From positions 1,984,001-2,048,000 of the forward strand of contig JAGMVK010000002.1 in the NCBI GenBank assembly GCA_020747065.1: a DNA stretch of 64,000 nucleotides, read 5' to 3'. The position numbers and the translations under genes are program-made. This document shows positions 42,901 to 54,326 of the stretch, one piece after another (position 1 is the stretch's first letter; each line of letters opens with the position of its first letter). This stretch comes from Cadophora sp. MPI-SDFR-AT-0126 (lineage: Eukaryota; Ascomycota; Leotiomycetes; Helotiales; Ploettnerulaceae). The notes beneath the pieces are model-generated. The model had not been told where the DNA came from and ran no database searches. It was given only the letters and a program-made list of their open reading frames with translations.

Positions 42901-45514
42901 TCACCACTCAGTGTTCAGTTCACCTAACCAACTAACACCTACAGCCCTGAATATCCTCACTTCCCCACTAACCATCTCCCCCATATTGTATCTACCCCTC
43001 ATAACCACCTTCTTCCCACCCACATTCTGCTCCACAACCCTCAACGTCCCATCACGATCCACACCCGTCACAACAGCCGTATGATCCGGATCGCCTGCAG
43101 TCTGCCACCCCCCGTTACCCGTCTCAAATCTCGCTTTCAGAATCTGAATGATATCTCCTCTCGCCACACCCGCTTCTGCTATCCCGCCAGCTGGAACAGG
43201 CTGTGACGATTGCGAGGGGATGTATGTGTAAAGAATGTGACCGTGTACCAGGCTCTGAGAGGACATGCATGGCTCTTGGTTTTGAGAGAGGCAGGTTTGG
43301 GCAACGGTTTTGAGGGCTTCGTTGGCGAGGGTCCAGCATTCGCCGTTGCCGACTTTGACGCCCATTTGGGATTCGCTCCAGGATGCTATAGAGTCGGAAT
43401 ATCTAGTTTCGGTTAAGATTAGAATACAAGCCATTTGAGTGGAGGGAGCAGCGACATACCTTTCTCGACAATCCTCGAGTTCTCTCCTACTCAGCGCAGG
43501 TGGTGGAGGGAAATGCCTCTGCTCAGCCTTGACTGTGTATTCCGGACTACTGCCATCCCACGTCACGCGGATTTTCGTGCTCGACAGGTCGGGGAAGCGC
43601 ATGTGCGCTACGAGCCAGTGGTATTTGCGGCTTCCTGACGAACTCCAGCCTGATGACGTGGTGAAAGATTTTGTGGATACGGTTCGGGGTGGGAACTGGC
43701 CTTTTACGAACCATTGCGATTTGAGATCTAGATCGAGGTCGGTGGGTTGGTTAGGATTGGATCTGGATGGCTGAGTTGTTAGTAAATGAGAGCTAGATTG
43801 GTGTTTGTGCTTTTTATGAGATGGCTTGGCTGAGTGACTGGAATGACTTGGTCTAGGAGCAGTATTTGTCCGATGTCGATGGGATGGTTTGCGGCGAGGC
43901 TGACGCTCCTCATGTCGGAAGTACTGTAGCAATTTATCGAACATTTTGTAGAGGATAAAAAAAATTCGCAGAACGTCTTTCATCAGATCATCGAATCAAT
44001 TAATAGAATGACACGAGTCAAGGTATGCTGGTGGTAAGGCTGCCAACGAACATACGGTCATAATTCTCTGAAGTCAGGCCTATGCATGAACATCATAATA
44101 AACTTGTACACGCTATGGTGAAGGAGCACAATCAACCTTGTCACTGCCATGGAGTGTCTCCGCGAAATTTAGGTGACAGGTACTTTGGGAAACCGTGCTT
44201 GGTTGATATATGCTAAACAGATGACAAAATGATACGCTAACGATTACTTACTGGAGGCTTTGGTTTAGATGACAGTGGTATCGGCGGCGGTAAAGGCTCT
44301 TTTCCAACTCCATTCCCCATCAATTCTCTCTTCTTGGCTGGTGGAGGCGGCGGAGGCTTCTTCTTTCCCAGTATTGCCCCTTCCGGCCCAGCAACAGGAC
44401 TACCACTCGTATTATCCCTCATATCGACTTGAGGGCTCTGGGGCTCCGGTGTTTGCGCATCGGCTGGCGCTCCGAACGCCGCTACCTTATCGGCAAGCCC
44501 GTACTTTGTATTCAGTTTGTTTGCAGACTGCCACCCAGTCTTGACTTGCTCTCCATGTCTTTCCCGAAAGTTATTTGCTGTGCTTGCTGCCGTTCTAGCA
44601 TCGCTTAGTGATACCGATGATGGATCGTTTCGAAAGGAGGACGCTGTCTTAAGTGCAGCTTGTTTTTGGGCGAATGTTGTGCCTTGGCTCGGGGCTTCAG
44701 GTTTGGGAGAGGATGAGGATGACATACGGGAGAAGCGGGATTGGAGTTCGCTGAGCTGTGTATTGGCTACGGGAGAGGCAGTCGGCGCAGGACTTTGAGT
44801 AGGGGATCGAGTGGGAGGCGGTAATGGCTGCTTTGACTTTGCTCCACTGATGCCGAATCCTGGGACCGTCACACCAGCAGCACCAAGCCTGTTTAAAGCA
44901 CCTTGGTTGAGTACTCCGCGGTGGGCATCCGGCTCAGGTGTACTCGCAGCATATGGAGGAGGTGGAGTAACAGAACTACTCGAGTTCTGTCTGGGTGGGA
45001 GTCGTGGCGGAAGCCCGGGAGGCTTTGGTTTGTCTGCTGGAGGAGGTGTCCTTCCATCTGCTCCATCTTTGCGCCCTGGTGGCGGAGGAAGATGTGCGGT
45101 CGAAAGACCTGTCGTATCTTTTCTATACGGCACTGGCGGACCTTTTGGCTTCGCTGCCTCTTCTGCCTCCCTCCGCGCTTCCTCCTCTTCCGCTTCTTTC
45201 TTTGCCTGTATCTCCTCCTTGGACAAAGGTGCCCCCCAACCACGGGTATCGGGAGTAATTTGGTTTGGTAGAGCTGCACCACCATGGTAGTTGACATTCT
45301 TTGGTGGAGGCCCGAAGGCAGATGGATCCTTCAGGGTGTGTAATGGTCGTGAGATATGCTCATCCTCATCTCCTCCACCTGGGCCCTTCTTCTTGCCCAT
45401 CCACCCCGCAACTTGATCGATGCCTTTGAAGTCTCCTCGCCATGACTCTTTAGACTTGCCGTCTTTGCCTTTGGGATGCCATCCTCCCTTTGCAATGCCT
45501 TTGAAATCCGGCAT
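42901..45514 (-). CDS. BBC1/AIM3-domain protein (actin-patch-associated, proline-rich)
   Basis: Exons: 44252-45514, 43460-43923 and 42901-43402, for 742 aa. The N-terminus (IAKGGWHPKGKDGKSKESW, then VNYHGGAALPNQITPDTRGWGAP) is conserved in fungal Aim3/Bbc1-like proteins. Those proteins act at cortical actin patches and bind SH3 domains. Long Pro-rich stretches follow, with PPPPPPAKKREL-type SH3 ligands and a Glu/Ala coiled-coil-like patch. The C-terminal block (WFVKGQFPP, KYHWLVAHMRF, SWSESQMGVKVGNGECWTLA, EPCMSSQSLVHGHILYTYIP, DPDHTAVVTGV, VEQNVGG) matches the BBC1/AIM3 C-terminal domain, which has a papain-like appearance (GECW; DHTAVV). The first intron is long (328 nt). Both junctions are phase-compatible, so I treat the two large frames as one gene. 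The second intron (57 nt) is stop-free; its removal gives CRERYSDSIASW. Confidence 0.8.
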
Positions 45515-47998
45515 GTCGGCGAAGTGCTTAATCCGGGAGATTTGTTCTGGAAGCCCGGCGAAAGTGACGTGTGGTTGTAGTGGGGCATTCAGATCAGATT
45601 AGGGTGGATATAGAATGATTCGGCGTGGATTTAAGATTCTCAAACGACGTGTCCAAGCCTTTTGTTCTGCTTTATTGTTCGATGAATACAGTATAGGTGT
45701 TAATTGTGTCTATCTTCATTAATGGACTTAGTACTACTCGAAATCATGGGCAGATTAATAAGTAATGCAAAGCGTCAGGAAGAACCTCTCAATTTTGAAA
45801 GTGTCTACTCCTAGTTGCATCCTGACTTGACAGGGCAGGCCTGTGAAAATCTTCTAATAACTCTCTTCAGAATGTTTATTGTTCTAGAAAGACTGCCCTG
45901 GCGGATAGAGTCGTGTGCTCATTTTGCATTTGACGCATACAACGAGGGCGGCATTGCAGGAAATGACGGTGGCATCTCGAACTAAAGCGATTTGTTCAAA
46001 GCGAATATTTGATGTTAGACTTTCAATTTGACTGTTTTATTCTTTTCTTTGAGTGTTATTGGAAAACCAACCAAGATATTGCCAAGAAGAAAAGCCATCA
46101 TCGCACTCCCTCGTGGCAGGTGTCACTATGTCTCGAGGTCTACCTACCAGGCATCCCTCAACTCCCATCAGAAGGCCAGTAATTGAGGTCTCATCCTTTG
46201 GGAAAGAAGAGACATCCTCGACATGAAATTTCATGTCCCAACAGACAAATTGCGAAGGTCCACCTACGTAAGAAATAAGGAGGTTCCGCACTCAAAGGTC
46301 GTTGGAGATAATTATAGTCTAATAAACGCACGAATGCAGTATCCAGCTCAAGACCAGCAGTTGGAAGAACTCAGCTGGCCGAGCGAGGCAGAAGACAATA
46401 GTCAGAATTTGACCAACAGCAATGCAAACAATTAGAAAACGGAATGCTGCAAGGGGCAACGTAACACAGCGAGCGTTAAACTATGCCGGAGAGCATGCAC
46501 GAGACTTGGCTTTGGACAGATGTTACTCCAAGGCGGATATCGGCAAAAGCCAAGATCCTTTCCAACAGTTGCTTCAGCCTTGTGCACCGCATGGACTGAA
46601 ATAGGACCATAAGTGCCGTGGCACGATTAAGCTTGAAAAGACCGCTGGACTGGTGTTGGCTGGACAAATAGGCGCTGGACGAAGCCAAATCATCAACGCT
46701 GGTTGTGCTCGTGTTTTGCGTACAAAAAGAGGTCATTCGACAGTGAAGCTTTGCGGTTGCAGATCTCTCATGTGCGAGGCTCATCATTTGCTGTGCTGCA
46801 GTTTCGTATCCGGTGGTACGAGTACGAGTAGAAAAGGGGCATCCCAAAACAGGATTTACGTTGCAAGGTGTGAAGAGTTCGTAAGCAGCAGTCAATCAGA
46901 AACGTCGCTGTGCTGGTGAACAAACCAGCAAAAAAACAGGATGCTGAAATTTCTATGATATCCTTAGCGCCGGAGTTTGGCTGTAGAAGTTGCCGACTTC
47001 CTGTCGCTGTTTGAGCCAATCAGATTAGATTATCTTTCCACTCTCCGGGGCGTGTGCCGACCTCTCTGTTATCTCAAATCTCCACTCCTTTGATATTCCA
47101 GGATGTTGCTTCTGGCAGGTGGACACACGACCACGACCAGGGATGTGTAAGATTACTGAAGACGCGGCTCCAGGAATGCATATATTTTGTGAAGATGGCT
47201 TGGAATTGCTTCTGTTTGGGCTTTCGGATAGAGATGGAATGATCTTGTAAATTCTAGCCTCATTCCAGTTTGGGTGGCCTGTTGGCACATCAGCAAAAAG
47301 TCAAAAGCAAGAGTGCTGCCGTTTCTTTTCCTGTCCTTTCTGGGCTGGAGTCCAATGCAATTCAATCCAATCCTGTCTCTTCACTCGTGAGGTTAAATTC
47401 CTCCTTGGTGCTTGCTCGCCTCCAAGATGCAGAAGTCAATGTTGAAAGGCGGCCCTTTCTCCTTGCATAATATTGCCCACGGTGAGCAATGACCGGGGGT
47501 TTATGGATCTTTGATTTGCACGTCGTCATCCTTCCGTACCTTTGTGACCCGAATCTGCGGGCGGGAGAAAGTGCACAGCAGCCGGGGCGGCGGCGGTGCA
47601 TGGGTTCTGGATAAGGATGCGGCTTTCCGTCTTGGTTGACCCTCTGAGCAAAATCCAGCACCACCAAGGAGACTGCCAAGAAACTCTCGCAGCCCACCAT
47701 GTAGTGTGCTGTGTTGAATTGGCTCAGAAGGAGCACTCCACCATCAGCGCGAGCTGTCCACCGATATGACTTCCTCCTTCCTTTCAAAACGAGAACCTTT
47801 CTTTCATTCTGCTCGAACCGAGTCCCCTTCAGCAATTCCCCTTCCTCCCCTCCATCTCTCGAAGTTTGACTCTTCCACACCCTACATCCCAGCCGGTCCT
47901 GATCTCAGCCTTGGACGGATCGACAGATCTTGACACTCTCTCCGCCGGGGACAGTCAAATGCGGAGGTACTCACAGCGCCCGAGGCGTATGAAGTGCA
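45515..47998. promoter_or_regulatory. Divergent intergenic region (BBC1/AIM3 and Cas1-type genes)
   Basis: About 2.5 kb separate two divergent start codons, the longest gene-free stretch in the window. It presumably contains both promoters and 5' leaders. Frames such as 46476-46895 (minus) and 47362-47880 (minus) lack recognisable motifs. No RNA gene or mobile element was seen. Confidence 0.4.
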
Positions 47999-50701
47999 AT
48001 GCTGCGGTCCAAATCCAAGTCTCTCTCGACACGCGATCGAGCATCAGCAGTGGTTGAGCGGGCCTTTCAATTCCTTCTTGGTGTCATTATAGTGAGCGTT
48101 ATCTACCGATACTGCTGGATTGGTACGTACACAGCTCCTACCTCAGGGACCTGGTAATTGTTACAGAGGCGTCTGCTGATATTTGCCTCTACAGACGTAT
48201 CCGACCCTTTCAAATGCAGCGCCCTTCAGAATAAAGGAGAATGGCTCGATCCAGGCACAAAATGGGACACACGTAATGCTTTCAAGAGCTGGCAGCCGCC
48301 GGGGTGTATGATGCACGAATATACGAAGAAGGATATGCAAGAATGTTTCCAGAAGAGGCGACTGGTCTTTATTGGGGATTCTACAACGCGGCAGATTTTC
48401 TGGGCAGTTGCGAAGAAGATGGATCAGCAGAAGGCCCAGAAGGAGATTGAGACGCTGGACCTGGACGAAAAGCATACAGATCTTGCCTTTGAATCGGACG
48501 GAATCAAGGTGCAATTCATATGGGATCCATGGTTGAATTCAACGACATTGGCGGAAGAGCTGAAATTGTTCAAAGCCTACTCTCCGGCGAAATCAGATGG
48601 ACCCGAGAGTGCTGGATTACTATTGCTTGGGACTCCTGGACTATGGTACGCGAGACATGGCCAGGAAAACTACTTCAAGGAGTTCAGGGACTCAATTGAC
48701 GCAATTATTCCGTACATGGACCACCTGCCCGAGAATGATACCTCGCTGCCGGCAGTCCCAATGACGCTGGCATCTCGTCAAGAGTCACCCAATCTCCTCC
48801 TGATGGCGCCAATCCAGGTCCCTCGATATGAGGCTCTGTCTCCTTCGAGAGTGGAGACCATGACACCAGAAAAAATTGACCAAATGAATGACTTTCTCCA
48901 GCAAGCTTCAGCGCACTCAAGGGCGGATATCGTTTGGAGCTACTCCTTGATGACCTCGGATGGGGACGAGCCATACGAAGAGAGTGGACTTCATGTCGTT
49001 GAGAACGTAGCTACTGCGAAGGCTGACGTTGTCCTCAACCTGCGCTGTAATGCCGACGCCGCCCAAAGAGGTTATCCTTATGACCGAACGTGTTGCAGCA
49101 ATTACACTCAACCAGGCGGGATCCAATGGATGCTGATTCTTGGTGGAATGCTTGTTTTACCAGCGATTTTGTTCACCCGCCGGAGACATGTGGTCCAGAT
49201 CGGACGACTCCTGCCTCAAACCGAAATCTTGACTGCTCTTACAGTTTTTGGCCTGGTTGTGTGTTATTGTTTCTACACTGACAGGACCCAGATCTTCGAC
49301 AAAGTCCACAAGAAGTTTGAGGGAAGCCAGTTCCTCTCTGCATGTGGAGCAGCAGCAGTCGTAGGTGCTCTCTCGATACGGAGAAGCAAAAGCCCAACTG
49401 TCAGCGCGAAGGCTCCCCAAGACATTGAATTCCTGCCCCGTGAGCAGACAGACGAATGGAAAGGTTGGATGCAGTGTATCGTTCTCATCTATCATTATAC
49501 CCATGGATCCAGCAATCTTGGAATTTATCAGATCATCCGGCTACTCATTGCCGCCTATCTCTTCATGACTGGTTACGGCCATACTATGTTCTTTTTGAAA
49601 TCGGAGGACTACTCTTTCAAACGATGCGCCGCAGTGTTGATCCGAGTCAACTTGCTTAGTTGTGTTTTGCCGTATATGATGCGCACTAACTACTTATTTT
49701 ACTATTTCGCGCCTCTTGTCAGCTTCTGGTTTCTTGCTATCTATTCCACGCTCAGGATCGGGCGCAGCAGGAATTCGAATTTGATATTTCTCATCGCGAA
49801 AATGTTTCTTTCAGCATCGCTCATGACTGCTTTTACCAAGATACCCGGGGTTCTGGAGTTTATTGGAACTGTCCTGCATTACACCTGCGCTATTTCCTGG
49901 AATATTTCCGAATGGCGTTTCCGATCCTCTCTTGATCTGTATATTGTGTACATTGGAATGCTCATCGCAGCGCTGTCACTCCGATCTTTTCGACTAGAAA
50001 CCGGCGCCGTCACTCCCAAATCGGCAATCGACCACCTAATTCAACTTACTATCACATATCGTCTCCTTTTCCAAGCCGCACTGCTCGCACTTGCCCTCGG
50101 CCTTCCGCCTGGAATGTGGGGTCTCCTTCGTAAATCGCACACCAAAGAAGACTACAACTGGTGGCAGCCATACATCTCCGCTATTCCGATCCTTTGCTAC
50201 ATCGTCCTCCGCAACGCACTACGGGTATTCCGCAATTATCATTCCACCGTCTTCGCATGGCTGGGCCGCTGCTCACTTGAGACATACGTCCTGCAATACC
50301 ACATCTGGCTCGCGGCTGACACGAAAGGTCTGCTCAGACTCGGCTTGTGGGATTCTGGCATCGAGACTGTGTTGTTGACAGCAGTATTTTTCTGGGCTAG
50401 CTGGCATACCGCCGAGGCGACACATACCTTGACCCGATGGATCGTTGGAGATGTGTCAGGAAATGTGGCACATTCTCAAAAACTCGGCGACGACGACATG
50501 AATAATGAGAAGAACTCGCCATACCTCTTGCCGAAGGTCAAGACCGAGGATGCAGCGTCTTCATCCTCTTCGAAGGATGAGAAGCCTACTGTGGGCGATG
50601 GACGCTCAACCGGAGTTCTGGGGAAACTAAGTAGCAGCTTGAAGCTGAGAGTTGGCTTGATTATGTTCATCATGTGGCTCTGGAATGTAATGTACAGGTA
50701 G
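47999..50701 (+). CDS. Cas1/CASD1-type glycan O-acetyltransferase
   Basis: The protein belongs to the Cas1p family, which O-acetylates cell-surface glycans in the Golgi (capsule glucuronoxylomannan in Cryptococcus, sialic acid in animals). Exons 47999-48122 and 48195-50701 give 876 aa. The short first exon encodes a basic start (MLRSKSKSLSTRDRA) and a signal-anchor helix (FQFLLGVIIVSVIY). A lumenal PC-esterase-like domain follows (about residues 40-330), with the catalytic RRLVFIGDSTTRQ and a later ESGLHVVENVA, the likely Asp/His region. The C-terminal half is a multi-pass acyltransferase domain: about 10-12 hydrophobic segments, IYHYTHGSSNLGIYQIIRL, GYGHTMFF and CSLETYVLQYHIWLAADTKG. The C-terminal tail before the last membrane helix is polar and Ser-rich. 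The acceptor glycan in this organism is unknown. Confidence 0.9.
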
Positions 50702-51405
50702 ACCTGAGGGCATTGTACAGTCTGGATGGGTTATGACTGGTGCACAAAATGGTATAGATAATGTATGAATTTTGGGGATGGTCAATATTGCAATGCAACG
50801 GTACTTAACCGCCACGTTCTGCCTCTCGAATATCAAAAGAACCCTCGCTTCTGGTTGAGTGTACGCCAATGTTCGTTGGAATTCGATGATCATTCACACC
50901 ATTTTTTTTTACCTGTTCCCGCTGAATCACGATGGTCCGTAATGTCCATATAGAACGGAACTACCTTGTTCAGGGTCGAGAAGTCTTGTGTCAAACCGAA
51001 CTCGGTATCTATCGAGCATTTCGTTTAAGATAGATTGCGACTTGCTGTAATGTGCTTAGCTGTGCAGTAAGAAAAAGTTGATCTTGTTGATTTGTAAATA
51101 CTGACATTGTTGTTGTCTGGAACTTAAGCGAGGCAACACACGAAGGGCGAAAGTCTTGAGCAGCTGATATCGGAATCCTACTTCCAGCAGATTAGAGATT
51201 GGGCGAATTTTGAAAATGAAATGACTTCGCCTGGATCCAGGTGAGCAGGTTTTTGAAGTGATGTTTGGTGGTGTTTACCGGTGGTGTTGAAGACTAGCGT
51301 TGTGTCGAAGAAATGTGGGTCGCTAGGTCGCCTTTTTATGTACTTCGCGAGTCTTAGGTCCCTCGACTCATTCCTAAAGCAAACTGCACCGACACGTCCC
51401 GCAGC
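50702..51405. other. Intergenic region
   Basis: About 700 bp lie between the Cas1-type gene and the BTB gene, both on plus. There is no ORF of note. It holds a 3' UTR and the promoter of the next gene. Confidence 0.4.
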
Positions 51406-52339
51406 ATGGCTTCTTCGGTCGCTGTTGCTGAGAGTGCTCTAGTTGTCCGAACTGTAGCTGGTAATGCTGCTAGCTCAATGTCAACACCTCCAAGTACCCC
51501 CACAACGAAGGATAGTACTCCTACTCCGAAGGATTCTGCCACCACGACAGTCTCTGCCACCATCTCGACCACCTTCATCGCAGCTGAAACAAAGACCGCC
51601 AAGAGGATCCCAAAATTGACGTACGGTGTCCCTCCCTTCCTTCCCCTCATTCTTAGAGCACCCTTTTGTCGTCTCAGCAATCTAGAAACTCCTTGGAGCA
51701 GTGGCTAACTGAAAGCTCCAGAGATCCCCTGACCACGGTGACGGTAGTCATGAAGTTCGCAGATATGAAGAAAGAGTTCCATGTCTACAAGGAGTTCGCG
51801 TGCGCTACTCGTCTATGCTCGACGCTGCATTCAACGGTCCGTTCGCCGAAGGCAAGAGCGGTGTCATGACTATTGATGATATCGGCTTCCCAAGCATCTT
51901 CGGATCGATCCAAAGCTGGATGTACACACAAAAGCTTACAAGTCCCTACGACGATCCCCCTTGCACCTTTGAGGTCTACTGCACTATCTGGATTCTCGCC
52001 GATCGGCTCCTGATGCCTAAGCTACAGAACGATGTTGCTGCTGCAATGCTTGCTCTCGAACATGGATCACAACTCATATTTCAAGGCAAGATGGCATGGA
52101 TCTACCGAAACACAACACCTGATAGCAAGCTGAGAAGACTCATCGTAGATCTGTGCGCTTTTCAGATGGATGAGAAGGTTTGGGCGGCTGCTGGAGCAAG
52201 CCAGACTGTTCCTGGCCAGTTTCTGGTTGGCGTTGCGCTGGCTATCAAGGCTGACCATAAGTGCCTTCAGAAGTATCATGTATCGCTGAAGGATGTGTTG
52301 AGATTGGACTACTGCAAGGTTGATGAAGGTGCTTCGTAA
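51406..52339 (+). pseudogene. BTB/POZ-domain gene with a single-nucleotide frameshift
   Basis: Exon 1 (51406-51620) encodes a Ser/Thr/Ala-rich N-terminus. Exon 2 (51722-52339) begins in frame with VVMKFADMKKEFHVYKEFAC, the start of a fungal BTB domain. After this the conserved continuation (YSSMLDAAFNGPFAEG, then IDDIGFPSIFGSIQSWMYT) is in another frame. The switch falls at about 51801-51805, where one missing base would restore the expected Cys-x-x-Ser pattern. With that base the gene would be 278 codons; without it, translation ends at 51868. The downstream part keeps the BTB and helical C-terminal features, with no further stop up to 52339. Either the gene was recently inactivated or the assembly lost a base in the GCGTGCGC run. 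BTB proteins often mediate dimerisation or Cullin-3 binding. Confidence 0.72.
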
Positions 52340-53348
52340 GGTTTGCTTGGTCGCGCCAGTTGGCGTCTAAGCATGGGTGAGCAAGCCTGGGAACGTGGAA
52401 CCCATTACTCTGGGCAGTATTCAAGATCAATTGGAGCTTGGAATGCAGACTTTGAGAAAAAGGAAAAAAAAAGCGAATCAGTCACAAACTGAGAATAAAA
52501 TCCAACACGTTCTCTATACTTTTGTACTTAATTGTGTGTGATATTCCCCGTAGCTCTAGGAGCTCGCGTAATCACGATACCAGGGATGAATAATGAATCA
52601 CCTTCTTTGGAATCACATCGAATTTTGGCTCATAACACATCGCATGCTCTGCCTACGTCCGTCGTCCATGTCATCGCAGCTAAAGAAGGCGCATCAAGTG
52701 CGCCATCTCGCAACGGCCACTTGAGCCTTTGCAAAAGTCCTTCCTTACCTGACTGTTTTTCGAAGCTCGGTGCCTTGGTGGAGGAAGAATCGAACAAGGG
52801 CTGGGCTACGCCCACGGAGGTTATCATACTACAGTGGGCGAGATGTATCCTGCCTGATATGTCTCTATCGGATCAATAGATAATGGTGCCCCGGCGTGGT
52901 GGAGGAGCATTCATCCGGGATCCGAGATAAAAGAGTATTTGCGAGTGCGTACAGAACAAGAAGATGGGGAAGCGAGGTAGCGGGGTCTCAGTCATTTTCT
53001 GTTGTGCTGGTCATATAAATGTTATTGGATACAAACGCCGCTCTGACAATCTAGGAGAATTTAATTCAACCCGGATACGTATACATCCGAGTGTCGTGAA
53101 TGATCTTGCTTCTGATGCGACAAGGCTGTTACGAGCCGAGCTCACCTGCGAATACGGCGACACCATGTGGCAATAGGTCGAAATCCGTTGTACTGTAAGG
53201 TGACGCCCCACACATTCAACTGCTGAGGTTTGTGAAAGTTATATACTACCTCGCTCGCTTTGAGGTGCGAAAGCGACGCAGAAGTTTTGTTTTCTTCAAC
53301 ATTGGCGGCAAAACTCAATACCAAACACACAGCAATATCCCTACCAAA
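52340..53348. other. Intergenic region
   Basis: About 1 kb lies between the BTB gene and the SDR gene. A 115-codon plus-strand frame (52532-52879) has unremarkable composition and no family features. The rest appears to be UTR and promoter. Confidence 0.4.
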
Positions 53349-54326
53349 ATGCGCTCCCCAAGCAAAGTTGCCCTGATAACTGGCGCTGGTAAGAATTGCC
53401 GCTTCATTTGAAAACCAGCCGATGATGACTTTACTCATTAGGTTCTGGCATTGGCCTGTACATGGCCAGGAAGTTAAGAAAAGACGGATGGGAGATCTCG
53501 TTGGCGGAATTGGTTGAAGAGACTGGCCGGGCAGCTGCCCAGGAGGTCGAAGGTCTCTTTACGAAAGTCGATGTCACCAACTATGAATCGCAAGCAAGAG
53601 CCTTTGAGGCTACCTGGGGAAAATATGGACGTATTGATTTCGGTTGAGTGATGAGATGATCTACACCGCTTCATGCTAATTTCTGGCACACAGTGTTCGC
53701 CAATGCCGGAATCCTGGACGTCGCAGATTTCTATGCGCACTCAGAGACTCTCCCTCCCCCAGAGCCCAGCCTTATGACTAGTAGAGTCAGCTATGATGGT
53801 GCAGTTTACTCTTCTTATTTAGCGATGCACTATTTCCGCCAGAATCCTGACAAAACGGGTATTGTGGTCATGACAAGCTCTGGTATGTCGCCCGCACTCA
53901 ATAACGCCACAATTCCCCCAGATTCTGACGAGTTCCGGCATAGCTTCTGCGCTATATGATTATGCCATCCTTCCTATCTACTGTTCGTCCAAATATGGAG
54001 TCGTTGGATTGGCCCGAAGCCTCGGAGTAGATTTGCAAAAGGAAAATATTCGAGTCAATGCTGTCTTACCCGGGGCAGTACCGTCCAATATTGGGCTTCC
54101 CGTAAAGTTGAAAAATATAGTAATCACAGCCACCCTGCCGGATGATGTTATCACAACATCTGAGCATATCTGTGATGCAGTTTCCGAACTCATAGATGAT
54201 CCCAACGCCTTTGGAGTTATCATGGAGGTTAGCGGGGAGAGACGCTATCGTCGTCCAAAGCACGATTATTCGGACAATCAGATGGCATTCCTCATGGGAG
54301 AGAAAGAATCCTGGGCAGAAAAGTAA
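53349..54326 (+). CDS. Short-chain dehydrogenase/reductase (SDR)
   Basis: This is an NAD(P)(H)-dependent oxidoreductase with a Rossmann fold; the substrate is unknown. Exons 53349-53388, 53442-53642, 53694-53882 and 53944-54326 give 270 aa. The cofactor loop is VALITGAGSGIGLYMARK, the structural NAG is in VFANAGILDV, the active-site Ser lies in MTSS, and the catalytic YxxxK is in PIYCSSKYGV. The segment RSLGVDLQKENIRVNAVLPGAV is typical of classical SDRs. The exon 3/4 junction has two workable solutions. One joins 53882 to 53944 (GTATGT donor). The other joins 53866 to 53922 (weak GTCATG donor, strong CCCCCAG acceptor) and would read VILTSSGIASAL. Both keep frame. No neighbouring gene suggests a shared pathway. 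Confidence 0.88.

Noticed and set aside
44811..45290. 159-codon plus-strand frame
   Set aside because: It is antisense to the Pro-rich part of the BBC1/AIM3 gene; its Gly-rich peptide is simply the complement of proline codons.
47362..47880. 172-codon minus-strand frame upstream of the Cas1-type gene
   Set aside because: Its composition is mixed and low in order. It sits in the leader/promoter region, and I see no motif or splice partner.
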